Source of the DNA: Adiantum capillus-veneris
Taxonomy: Eukaryota > Streptophyta > Polypodiopsida > Polypodiales > Pteridaceae
Direction: 5' to 3'
DNA: 64,000 nt
NCBI GenBank assembly: GCA_014529385.2
Contig: CM043963.1
Span: 94,398,412 to 94,462,411 of the forward strand
The first letter of the stretch is position 1, and each line of letters opens with the position of its first letter. The translations under genes were made by a program, and so were the position numbers. Under the pieces are notes generated by a model. The model did no database searches, was not told the DNA's origin, and saw only the letters and a list, made by a program, of their open reading frames with translations. Positions 31,158 through 42,112 of the stretch are shown piece by piece.

Positions 31158-32583
31158 CGTATGAGCCATACGACCCATTCTTGCGTATAGTATGGTTCGA
31201 AACCACCCAAGTCATATTGGATGGCCACAATAATTTTCACGGGTAGGGATGAGCACTATTCTTCCATACCTGCAATGTTTCACAACCATCCAATATGGTA
31301 TGTGCGATCAAGGCCCATAATGTGTGCTAAAATGGGTTGTATGAGACATACGGTCCATTCTAGCACATAGTATGGTTCGGGACCACCCAAACCATATTGG
31401 ATAGCCACAAGACTTTTCACGGGTGGGGTGATCACCATTTATTTACCCCTATAATGTTACACAACCATCCAATATGATATGGGCAGTTATGGCTCATACA
31501 ACCTATTTTAGCGCATAGTATGGGACTTGATCGTCCATACCATATCAAATGAATGTGCAACTTTGCATGGGTGGAATAATAGTGATCACTCCCATCCATA
31601 GAAATTTTCACAGCCATCTAATATGGTTTGGGTGGTCGTGACCCATACTATGCACTAAAATGGGTTATATGAGTCATACGGCCCATTTTAGCGCATAGTA
31701 TGGGCTTTAACCTCCCATACCCGTTGGGATGGATGAAAAACTTTATACAAGTAGGGGAATGGTACTCATCCCAACCCTTGCAAAGTCTCACAACTATCCA
31801 ATATGGTTTAGGCAGTCTCGATCCATACTATTCGCTAAAATGGGCCGTTTGGCTCATACAACCTATTTTAGCGCATAGTATCGGCCTTCATTGCCCATAC
31901 CATAGTGGGTGGTTGTGAAATTTTGCATAGGTGGTAAAATGGTTTTTATCTCCACCCTTAGAAAGTTTCATATGCATCCAATTGGTATGGGTGTTCAAGG
32001 CCTATACTATGTGCTAAAATGGGTCGTATGGCCATTTGAGCACATAGTATGGTTCGTGACCACCCAAAACATATTGGATGGCCACAAGACTTTTCATGGG
32101 TGAGGTGAGCACTATTTCACCACCCTTTCAAAGTTTCATAGCCATCCCATATTCTATGGGCGGTCAAGGCACATAATATGTGCTAAAATGTGTCGTATGA
32201 GCCATACAGTCCATTTTAGCGCATAGTATGGTTTGGGACTGTCCAAACCATATTAGATGGCCATGAGACTTTTCACGGATAGGTGTGAGAATCACTTACC
32301 TACTCCTACAAAGTTTCAGAGCCATCCAATATGGTATGGGCAATCAAGGCCCATACTATGCGCTAAAATGGGACACATGGCTCATATAAATTATTTTAGC
32401 GCATAATATGGGTCAGAACCGACCAAACCATATTCGATGACCATGAAACTTTGCACGAGTGGATGTGAGCACCATTCACCCAGTGTTAGAAAGTCACACA
32501 ACCATTCAATATGGTTTGGGTGGTCAAGGACCATACTATGTGCTAAAATGGGACATATGGCTCATACAACCCATTTTAGCTCT

Positions 32584-33370
32584 TCTATCACTTATTTGGA
32601 TATGATCATCTGGTATTGTTGGATATTTGGCCATGTACATGGGTCTTTATATGGTTGTATATATTTTCATCTATATGATTAGATTGATTGACATATATTT
32701 GGACCTTTATATGTTCACCTACATTGGTATCCTTTTATAATGGATTAGGACATGCTTGTCTATATAGTTTCTATATGGGTGTTTACGTGGTCCTCTACAA
32801 ATGCATCTACAATGTTGTCTCTATGGTCATCTATACAATTGTCTGCATGGAAATATATATGGTTAACTCTGTAAAGATTGCTTGTCTACGTGGATCATCA
32901 ATATGATCGGCTAATGTCATGAATAGTGTCATCATCATTGCTATCTTTCTATGATGGATTAGGATATGATCATCTTTATAGTGGCTCTATGGAAATCTAT
33001 ATTGGACTCTATATGCTTGTCTCTATGACTATCTACCTGGGAATTTATCTAGTCCTCTATATTGGCATCCTTATGGTCATCTAAATATAGTGGTATCCTT
33101 TTTCCATAGACCACATGTATATGGTAGTCTCAGTTCTATGCTAGTCTATATGGCTAGTTCTATGATCTTCTATATAGAGATACATATGGTAATCTATATG
33201 CTCATCTATATGGTTGATGGTATGATCCTCTATAGGGTCATCTATATGGTTTCTTATATGATTGCTCCAAGCCCTTTTAAATGGTTCTTTCTATGGTTAA
33301 CTAGATTAGATTATTCTTTATATCATCATTTTTATTGTCGCATATATGGTCAACCAGATTGGTGTATACT
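32584..33370. repeat. degenerate ATATGG-type tandem repeat
   Basis: Words such as TCTATATGG, TCATCTATATGG and TTTATATGG recur every 12-40 bases, with no fixed period left. It begins exactly where the hairpin satellite stops. ORFs with MVIYMLIYMV-like runs are products of the repeat. Confidence 0.65.
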
Positions 33371-33411
33371 TAGACAACTAGCTCATCGTTTCCATGCATC
33401 TACACTCCCAT

Positions 33412-34769
33412 GCTAAGAAAGATAGCAGGAAGATGCACAACGAGCTTAATTGAAGCTTACTTGATGAATGATCAGTGTTCATGGCTGGTAACAAGCTAGT
33501 TTTATGATTAATGTATGCTAGATGTGGCAGTAAAGGGCCAACAGATGCCTTGATGATGCTAAAAAGGAGCATGATTGAAGTGATTATAGATGGGAGATTA
33601 TGGTCGTGAATTGTAGTGCTTGAAGTGCTCTACCGGCCTGTCTTTACAGCTCGTCGATTGGAGCTATGGTGAAAAAGTTATGTCAGTTTGAAGTTTGAGT
33701 TGATGCAGATCTGTACTAGATTGGGCAACTACAGCTGAGAGGTTTGAGATGAATTGAATGCATGGGCATGAAGTGCTCACTTTGTGGTGCACGTCAATCT
33801 TTTCATATCAGCAATGGGAGTTACGGTTACCAAGATATCGCCATATTAAATTTCCTCAGGGGCCAATTCCATGACAGTAGGGATTTTACAACCTCAATAG
33901 GGTTTGTATGCGTCCTATGATGAGATAATATGGCTTGAGGCTGATGTCAGCTGCTGGCACTGCTGAGTTGGAAGATTTTGGCAATATCCAAGATGTTGAT
34001 ATATGAGCAATAAAAAACTGCGTGCAAAGAGAATTCCTTCGGGCAAATCCAATCACCTATACTTGCATCTCGAGGGCAGAAGATTGACTTGACAGCCATT
34101 CCGTGTGCAGAGAGAGTAAGTCATACTTGAGCTTGACAGGGTTCCCTAAAGAGATCTTGATGGTCAAGCCGTGTGCATCATTAATTGGAGCACTTAAGTC
34201 TGACCAGGTTCACTAAATAGTTTTCCATAATTGAATGCTTTGGGGATATGGCAGATAATATCCAAAAAAATTTGATGGGCAGCTACCTAATGATTAAGCT
34301 AGAACATTGATGATAGGGTATAAGACTTATATTATTTCCATATGTTTACAAGTTACGTGAGTCTCATGATGGCAAAGATCTTAAGGTACACATAGCAGAT
34401 CTAGATTGAAGTGCAGTTGGCACAGACCAGAGGTTGTGCAGGTTTAGAGGAAGTGGATGTTGTACAGCTCCTCTCCCATGCTAAGAAAGATACCAAGAAG
34501 ATGCACATGGAGCTTAATTGAAGCTTTCCTGATGAATGATCAGTGTTTAGGGCTTGCTAACAAGCTAGTTTTATTATTAATGTATGCCAAATGCAGCTTT
34601 AAAAGGCCAATATATGCTCGATGATGCTAAAAAGGAGTATGCTTTAAGTTATTAAAGATGGGAGATTATGTTCTTGAACTGTAGTGTTTGAAGTTCTCTA
34701 GCGGCTTGTCTTTACGGCTTGTCGATTGGAGCTACGATGAGAAAGTTATGTCAGTTTGAACTTTGAGTT
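33412..34769 (+). repeat. 1.07-kb repeat unit, one and a half copies
   Basis: The sequence starting GCTAAGAAAGATA at 33412 recurs at 34484 after about 1070 bp, and again at 38751 and 58720. Other anchor words are TTAATTGAAGCTT, GAGAAAGTTATGTCAG, GCTGAGAGGTTTGAGAT and ATGATGAGATAATATGGC. The unit is cut at 34769 by the retroelement-like block. I recognise no protein; its ends at other copies join PPR-like sequence (39492, 59424), so it may be a long-decayed gene segment that has been amplified. Confidence 0.65.
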
Positions 34770-34784
34770 ATTAGGAGAAAAACA

Positions 34785-35857
34785 CATGCAAAGCACGATT
34801 TATTGAGAAGACGGGGGAGAAGGTTAAGCAAGAAAGAAGAGATTTCTCTCTCTCGGGCGCATGAGCAATGAAAGACACACTTTCTATCTCGCTCTTGGAA
34901 ATTAACAAATAGGAAGCCACACTCTCTTTACATAGCCAGGGAAGTCCGGAGAAGAGAGAAGCAAGGAGGAAGTCTATCTCTCTCTCACTCTCGTGCATAA
35001 GAAGAATCCGCTCTCTCTCTTGCTCTCGGACATAACCAAGGAAGTTGGGAGAAGAGAGAAGCAAGGAGGAAGGCTATCTTTCTCTTGCTTTTGTGCATAA
35101 GAAGAATCCGCTCTCTCTCTTGCTCTCGGACATAAGCTAGAGAAGAGGGGAACAAGGAGTCATCAAGGGAAGACACGCTTTCTCTCTCACTCTCGGAAGC
35201 AAGCAGGGAGAAATGACGAAAGGAAAGCAGTGTTGCACGAGTATGGCAGAACGGGAGTTGAAGAAGAAGTCTCTCTCGACCTAGAGGCATGACACACAAA
35301 GGGAGCGGATCGCTATTGGAAGAAGAGGGCCTTGCATGAGGCAAGGCATGAACAAGAAGGACGTGAAGGGGAGACGGAGGTGGGAGAAGATCTGGGGAAG
35401 TCTTTCTCTCTCTCTTGAACATAAGCAAAGAGATAACTCTTTCCCTCGTTCTCAAAGCTAAACATGGAATTCTCTCTCCCGAGCTTGATAAGAGAAAGCA
35501 TTGCAATATACAGAGTTCAACAACATTCAAACCAGGGAAATCCAACATGGAGGACTTTTTTTTATCATCGACAACATCTTAGATTTAATTAATCCTATAT
35601 GATAAATCATGGAGCCATTAACGGCTGGAGTTATTATAAAGGCACTCTAAACTACTATATTTCAGTGAACCCAAGTGTCGGTGCTGCTAACAGCTTGCAC
35701 TGGATATTGATCAAAATGTACTTAGAGCTTGAATTGTTTAATTGAAGCGTATGGTGATTGCCATAGCCTTTTTCACCTGTTGTTCTTATTCTCTCTCACA
35801 ACTCTAACAGCTAGAGGCCCAGCGCCTAATCAGCTTACGTTTCAAACACATATCCCC
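34785..35857 (+). repeat. LTR-like region, block 1
   Basis: Homologous to about 44920-46025. Rich in CTCTCTCTCG words. It ends CCCCCGACA followed by TCTTTGGTGAACCC, which looks like an LTR end plus a PBS beginning TGGTGAACCC; block 2 has the same layout (AACATCTTTGGGGAACCCGACG, split as AACATCTTTGGGG and AACCCGACG). No second LTR of the pair was found after the coding part, so a complete element cannot be proven. Confidence 0.45.
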
Positions 35858-35907
35858 CGACATCTTTGGTGAACCCAATAAAAGACCAAGCAGGGGTGGA
35901 GGTAAAG

Positions 35908-38215
35908 ATGGAGAATTTAGGGCAGATGATAAAGTTGATTCAAGAGTTAAGTGAAAATGGTTTCGATGATAAGTCAATAGTTCCAGATTTTTTGAAGATG
36001 TTTTAATTGGTTCAAGGATCTCTGCTGGAAATGGAGGTCATGAAGAAGAAGAATCAAATGGATGAAGCTTTGGATGCGGCTTTAGATGCGGTATACAATA
36101 AGAGACGAGTCTTCGATGGATATGATCTAGAAGGCTACCTAGAGTTTTATGATTTGGAAACCAAGTTAAGAGGGATATTGGAAGAGTTAATGATTAGATA
36201 CTTTGAGCAGTTAGTGAGTTCAAATTTGAAGGAGTAGATTCAAAAGGTTATAAAATCCTGCAATGACAACTGGGAATATTTCAAATAAGCTATTGTACAA
36301 GTAAGTTATGAGCATTATGCAAGCTATCAAGAACAGGGTCCAAGTCTACCAAACTACGTAGGTTGGGGCAATGATGGTGCAACTATCGTTGGTTGGTGTG
36401 ATCTTCGAGGACAAGTACGATCAAAATTAGAAGTTGTGATTGATGAGTGTATTGTACAAGATGCTACCTTCTTACAGGCTAATGATGAAGACATAAATAA
36501 AGTTGTGTATACAAAGTTGGGTTTTGCAGATGCCTTGCATGAAGTAGAAGTCTTTGAGGGTGAGGCACTACAACCTCAAGATACACATAATGAATTTTGC
36601 AAAGAACCTATACATGCAATACAGGAGGAAAAGAAAACAGGGGATCAAAACAACAAGTGGCTAAAGCTCGAGAAGAAATTGTGCAGGTGAATGAGTGCAA
36701 CCATACTCGAGTAGACATGCATGAAGATTCGGTTTGAACTTATACTTTTGCTACCGACTCAGAATTAGAGCAAAATGTTTTTGGTACAGATTCTACCATA
36801 GAGTTGATTGATGGTACAAATGTTATAGGTCAAAGCAAGGCTGTTGTTGAGAGAAGCAGGACCATGGATTTGGGTGTACCAAATTTGCTGAATTTGGATA
36901 TACAAGATTTTGAGTACTTGGTTAAGCAATAGTATGTGTTTGAAGACATACAAAATGTTGATTCAGAGGGGGTGCACACTCCTTCATTGCATGTTGTTGT
37001 GAATCCAAGCTACCGAAGTGGAAAACTGATCTTGAATGTGATGATGATGATGATTCAAAGGGGGTGTAGAGTCTTTCTTTCACAAGTTTTTGTGATGCAG
37101 AGCTATCAATGTGGAAAATGATCCTAAATTCGCTATGATTTAGAGGAGGAGTAAACTTCTCCTCTATCAAGATTTTGTGACACAGGGCTTACACTATGGC
37201 AGAATGATCATGAACTTAATGAAGCTAATTCAGAGGGGGTGCATAGTGAACTACAATCTCTTGGTGTTGAATATGATTGGTTTTATTGTGTGGATGATAC
37301 AGATAGGACAGTAGATGAAATTTTCAATGTGCATGTTGAACTTTGTGCTACAGAAGTGCAAAGATATTTGGATGAGGGTGAAAGACTTGAAGAGTAGTTT
37401 ACAACAGATGTGTTTAGTATGTATGTCATATGTGGAAATCTTAGTTTAGAGCAGCCTGAGATGTGCAGGAAAGGAGGAACCTTCTGAAGCAATGGACCTA
37501 GAACTTATGTTCTTATTGTACGAAGCTTTGGAAGGATTCTCAATTATAGACGCTGAGGATACCAAAAAATCTAGATTCATACATGAGCAAGTTTTTTTAA
37601 ATGCAGCTGATGATGACCTTATGCAATTGTTGGATGATGCTATACTTGATTTTAAGCTCTACAAGAAGATAGAGAATTTTTTTCTGATGCATCTTGCGAG
37701 CCTAATGAAGAGAGTTTTTCCAAATACTTGATGCATTCAGATATGCATGATTGGGATTCTAATCCTAGTGAGAGTGCGGGTGCACTACTAATGCTTTTAC
37801 CTGTAATTGATGATTGACAATTGGATGAGCCAGTTGCACACGGGACATGGCAGTATCTAGTGATACCTGATGCTATATGGGATCTGATGTTACCCTATGA
37901 TGTAGGAGATTTTGAGCTAGATTTTAACCCAGGAGTGACAAATATATGCATGGTCTGGGAAAATTGACTTATATGCCATATGATCGAGGCAATTTTCATA
38001 AAGATTTATGGGTTGACTTATGTCTATGCTCTACTGATTGTGGAAATACTTGTATTTTCCCTATGATCCTAGAGGATGGTGCAAATTTTTTAAAGGAATG
38101 CTCGCAGTGGGGAAAATTATTGGTTTCCCGTTTGATCATGGGGGCTACTAAAGTGCAAGTTGTAGATTTAAAGAGTACCAGTTATCTGTTGTAGCAGGTT
38201 TCATGGTACAAGGTT
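35908..38215 (+). pseudogene. gag-like acidic protein, block 1 copy
   Basis: ATG 35908 opens MENLGQMIKLIQELSENGFDD. The frame is broken by many stops (TAA 36004, TAG 36235, TAG 37395 and others) that are Gln codons in the block 2 copy at 46093. The N-terminal part (FLKMF, ALDAALDAVYNKRRVFDGYD, EGYLEFYDLETKLRGILEEL) has the look of a gag-type helical domain: an x-F-L-x-x-[FY] start, about 100 residues, then YLE..Y-type helices. It then becomes very acidic with repeats of about 30 residues. Block 1 has 36 extra bases at 36363-36410 (GWGNDGATIVGW) relative to block 2. Not functional. Assignment to gag is by style only. Confidence 0.5.
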
Positions 38216-38343
38216 TTGGTTTCTAGATTATGCTAAGTCAGAAGAGTTTTTGGTTATGCATTTTATAATATTACATGGCTGGCTGTCAATTCACTTGAAA
38301 TATCTTCGCATCTTTTGAGTTGGTTCTGCTACCATAACTTCAA

Positions 38344-39440
38344 ATAAAGGACTTGACTGCCATTCCGTGTGCAGACAGAGTAAGTCATACATGAGCTTGA
38401 CAGAGTTCCCTAAAGAGATCTTGATTGTCAAGACGTGTACATTGTTAATTGGAGCACTTAAGTCTGGCGGGGTTCACTAAATAGTTTTCCATAATTGAAT
38501 GCTTTGGAGGTACGGGAGATACAATTCAGAGATTTTTGATGGGCAACTACCTAATGATTAAGCTAGAACATTGATGATAGGGTATAAGCCTTATATTGTT
38601 TTCCATATGTTTACCACTTATGTGATTTTAATGATGGCAAAGAGCTTAAGGTACATATAGCAGATGTAGATTGAAGTGCAGTTGGTATAGACCAGAGGCT
38701 CTGCAAGTTCAGAGGGGTGGATGTCATGCAGCTCCGCTCTCATGCTAAGAAAGATATGAGGAAGTTGCACACCAAGCTTAATTGAAGCTTACCTGATGAA
38801 TGATTAGTGTTCAGGGCTTGCTAACAAGCAAGTTTTTATGTATGTCAGATCCAGCTTCAAAGGGTCAATAGATGCCTTGATGATGCTAAAAAGGAGGATG
38901 ATTGAAGTGATAATAGATGGGAGATTATGTTCTTAAACTATAGTGCTTGAAGTGCTCTAGTGGCTTGTCTTTATAGCTTGTTGATTGGAGCTACGGCGAG
39001 AAAGTTATGTCAGTTTGAAGTTTGAGTTGATGCAGATCCGTACCAGATTCGGCAGCTGCACTTGAGAGGTTTGAGATGAAGTAAATGCATGGGCCTATAG
39101 TGATCACTTTGTGGACCAAGTCGGTCTTTTTAGATCAGCAATCAAAGTTAGGGTTACCAAGATATCGCCATATTAAATTTCCCCGAGGACTAGTTCCATG
39201 CCAGGTCGATCGACTCAATTGGTGTGCCATCTAGGGATTGTACAACCTCAATACGGTTTGTATACATCCTATGATGAGATAATATGGCTTGAGGCCGGTG
39301 TCAATTGCCGGAACTACTGAGCTGGATGATTTTTGGCATTATCCAAGATGTTGATATGAGCAATAAAAAATCGAGTGCAAAGGGAATGCCTTCGAGCAAA
39401 TCCAATCACCTGTACTTGCGTCTCGAGGGCAGGAGACACT
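38344..39440 (+). repeat. 1.07-kb repeat unit, third copy
   Basis: Starts GGACTTGACTGCCATTCCG and matches 34077 onward, then 33412-34076 rearranged in the same order. CATATAGCAGATGTAG at 38654-38669 is the uninterrupted form of the site where gypsy copy 2 inserted at 48290. Confidence 0.7.
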
Positions 39441-39620
39441 ATCCAAAATTTTGGTAAGTAAATTCATGATCATGGTGTCAGATATGAGCTGATGAAAGTA
39501 AACATTGTGCTTAGCACAAATTTGGCCGATATGTATACGGAATATGGTGTCCTTTCGGAGGCACAAAAAGTTCTCGATGAGCTTTCACTTAAAAGGTTCG
39601 AAGAACTCCAAACATGGCAG
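39441..39620 (+). pseudogene. PPR repeat remnant
   Basis: About one repeat of a pentatricopeptide protein: LSTNLADMYTEYGVLSEAQK, VLDELSLKRFEEL. PPR proteins bind organelle RNA. The consensus here would be [AV]-L-x-D-M-Y-x-x-x-G-x-L-x-x-A-x-x-V. It sits at the end of the 1.07-kb repeat and has a sibling at 59424-59545. Too short and isolated to be a gene. Confidence 0.6.
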
Positions 39621-40600
39621 TGGGGAAGCAAAGGATTTGCCTGGCAATTGAGGAGTCACACTCAAAATCCGTAGCATGTTGTATGAGTAGATGGCTTGCA
39701 TCTTCGATGGTCTCTCAGATCGGCATTTACTAACCTCACCTGCCCAAGGCAAAGGAAAGTGGCCGCCCATGAGCGAATGGGGAGGGTCTCGCCCAAGGGG
39801 CCCCCAAGGGGGTGTGGCCACCTAATAAGTTGAAAGGAGCAATACATGCCCAAAGGAGGGTCCGCCCAAGGCAAAGGGGGAAGGCCGCCCAATATTTTTT
39901 TTTGGGGGGGGGGGATTATAGAGAGAAAAGGCGGGACAAATAAAGAAAGCCATGGCGGGTGGCTGTGGGCAGAGTGCAAGGGGGAGAACAAAGGCTCGCG
40001 CAGACCGCAGTGATGCTCAGGAGACAGCGAGCAAGAGACGAGATTCGACGAGCTCGTCAATGCACTCCATTTGAGACCAACTGCGTCAAATTTGGTGCAG
40101 GTCCCTCTCGACATGTCATGTCACCACTCCCATTCCCACAACGACATCACCATTATTGTAAAAAAAATAAGGGGAGGCTGTTATTAGGAGAAACTAGTCT
40201 TGCTTGGTGGGCCTTTACCGTACATAATTTGACAGATCTTGGAGCGTAGCTGGTTACTTGGTTAGTTGGTTGTCATTGTTTTCGCCTTGGGTTTTGTTGT
40301 GGTGACACGAGAAAATGAGTAGAACCTATTGATAGGCACCAATAATAGCTTAACTTGGGACTTGATGAGCATTGGAAAGAAGCAAGTTGTGTCCCATATG
40401 ACAAAGAGCTACTAAAGAGGGTAATTGAATCGAGCAAAAGTGTTGCAACTTAACCTACTTTGGTAGTTATTTGTAGATTGTACCATTCAACCTAGTAATA
40501 TTGACCATTTAGTCTCTAAATTGTAGAACCATCTTTGAGACACCCATCTTATTCTCAATCAAGCATAGTCAATTAACAGGCTATAAAAAATGAACTACAC
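39621..40600. other. unassigned DNA
   Basis: A GCCCAAGG/GGCCGCCC-rich stretch (39740-39890) is followed by T(10)G(11) at about 39894-39914. No supported ORF; minus-strand ORFs at 39585-40114 are low-complexity. Confidence 0.4.
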
Positions 40601-40604
40601 TACC

Positions 40605-40998
40605 GACCTGATAATCCTGTACGAATGTCATCCAATTGTGCCAGCCGGCGGACAATGTTTGAGTCGAGCTACAAAAAAGCAATGTGAATAGTTAAACATA
40701 TCATCTTGCAATGAAAAGTCACAGACTGAAACTGCAAAGTATATAGTGCACGTCATGCAGAGGTGCCATACAAAAGTATGGTGGAGAGTTGGCACCTTGG
40801 TCTCTCCAAAAATTATAAGAAACGGAAGCCGTGCCCTGCCCCGTAGCGTTTATGTGTTGCGCCAAGCAAACGCATAGTCATGGGAAGCTGGATATAGATA
40901 ACGAACCTTGTAGTGTTGTCGAGTTGAAGTCGTGCTTGTGCAATTGAAATGTCCACTGTTGTGAATATATGTCCTCCTTGGTCAGACACAAAATACAC
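40605..40998 (-). pseudogene. possible two exons of an unrecognised gene
   Basis: On the minus strand, 40813-40998 reads VSDQGGHIFTTVDISIAQAR, LQLDNTTR and then AAG-GTTCGT, a possible donor. Further on, TGCTTTTTTGTAG (about 40671-40683) is a good acceptor leading into LDSNIVRRLAQLDDIRTGLS and CAG-GTCGGT near 40600. The two pieces would make plausible neighbouring exons of a host gene. I do not recognise the protein, and the start of the first exon has no clear acceptor. Confidence 0.25.
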
Positions 40999-41109
40999 GT
41001 TAAGACAAATAGAAAAGATGCAGGATATAGATTAAACTTAAAGAAGCGGATCTAACTTTATTTTCTACATCATAGACGTATTGGACTCCTACGTAGTGCG
41101 AGAAGTGCC

Positions 41110-41310
41110 CTCACTTTGCATCCTAAAACCAATGAGCCAGATCTTTGTGGCCCAGTCCTTGTTGGGCATATCTCGCAATCAATGCATTCAAGAGACGACA
41201 TTTCAGACATACATGTCAACCAAGGCAGTGCCATATGCCTTCAAGGGGATTTGATATACGGCCAAAGCACTGTGAAGATTAACGAGGCCTTTCCCTCGAG
41301 TCATTGACTA
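41110..41310 (-). pseudogene. PPR fragment
   Basis: Minus-strand similarity to the PPR units at 43600-44310: GGCATATCTCGCAATCAATG resembles GGGCATATCCCGTGATCAAAG there, and ACATGTCAACCAAGGC recurs in both (the coding strand of A-L-V-D-M). Heavily decayed. Confidence 0.4.
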
Positions 41311-41642
41311 GAACTCTCCTTGTGTTTAATTTTTTTATGTATGTGTGTTAAGGTGGTAGAAGGTGAACTCCTTGTACTGTGGGACCAGTAGTGTGATTGG
41401 TTGGCTTTTGGCTAGAGAACAAATACAGCCTTCAAGAGAACGCAACGTTTCCTTCAGTAAGGTCTCCTATGGAAAATTCGCAGTGGTGATGGAGCGAGGG
41501 GACATCATCATGTATGCTTCCACACCGGTCCCTTGTCTTACAAGGTGGTGGGCTTCTCATCCATAGATGGGAACAACATGACAATCACCTCTATCTACTA
41601 TCCTTCTCGCTACACGGACATCACCTTGAAAAAAGTCTCTAT

Positions 41643-42112
41643 TCAAGAATGGCTGTGAGAGGTGGGGTGCTTGCAGAGCTCACCAGGTATAGAGCATGAG
41701 AGTTTATTACCATCCAAGCTTAAAGTGATGAGTGAAGAATAGTCACCCAAATCTTTTGGTATGCTCCCTAAGAACTTATTGGTTTCCAACAAGAGAGAAG
41801 TTACCCTTGTCCAGCTGCCTAGCCAAGATGGTAATGGCCCATTGAAATGGTTATTCTCCAAAGACAGGGAACTGACAAGCTGAAGGTTCGCAAGCTCATC
41901 CGAAAGCAGACCTCGAAGCTGATTTAAAGAGAGATCCACAATTTGCAGACTTTTGTAGTTCCTCATCGAAACCAAAAGAGACCCATTGGAAAGATTGTAG
42001 GGCATGATGAGAGTGGTTAAGTTTTGGAAGTAGCCAATGGAGTAAGGAATAGGGCCGGATAGGAGATTGTGAGTGAAATTCATCTTTGCCAATGCCTAAA
42101 AATTGCCAATCT
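41643..42112 (-). pseudogene. LRR receptor-like gene, inverted upstream part
   Basis: Six leucine-rich repeats read on the minus strand: NLLSGPIPYSIGYFQNLTTL, IVDLSLNQLRGLLSDELANL, SSLSLENNHFNGPLPSWLGS, LLLETNKFLGSIPKDLGDYS, LSLDGNKLSCSIPGELC. They follow the plant L-x-x-N-x-L-x-G-x-I-P pattern of cell-surface receptor kinases such as EMS1-type proteins. The last repeat ends at 41650, while the repeat that should follow it starts at 42120 on the other strand. So this 470-bp piece is inverted in place. No signal peptide, membrane helix or kinase remains. Confidence 0.8.

Larger units (their letters stand above)
28338..32583. repeat. satellite of about 180-bp units, each made of two hairpins
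   Basis: About 22 units. Hairpin A: CCATCCAATATGG, then CCCATACTATGCGC, then TAAAATGGG, a short centre (CGTATGAGCCATACG in good copies), and the same words in reverse order and complement (CCCATTTTAGCGCATAGTATGGG, split here as CCCATTTTA and GCGCATAGTATGGG), ending CCATATTGGATGG. Hairpin B: TGTGAAACTTTGCACGGG, a centre of about 25 bases, CCCGTGCAAAGTTTCACAG. Because both parts are palindromic, the two strands of the array read nearly the same. The array starts and ends inside the centre of hairpin A. A near-exact duplicate pair of A units lies at 29888-30147. Interrupted by a CCCTAAA-like block and a 248-bp insertion. ORFs here are artefacts. Confidence 0.9.

Noticed and set aside
28192-32103. 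Short ORFs on both strands in the satellite
   Set aside because: They follow the hairpin unit, occur on both strands and are not kept from unit to unit.
33090-33416. 108-codon ORF with repeated hydrophobic segments
   Set aside because: Translation of the ATATGG repeat.
34771-35548. Minus-strand ORFs rich in REREKE (also 45134-45694)
   Set aside because: They arise from CTCTCTCTCG-rich LTR-like sequence; the reading frames are not conserved between the two blocks.
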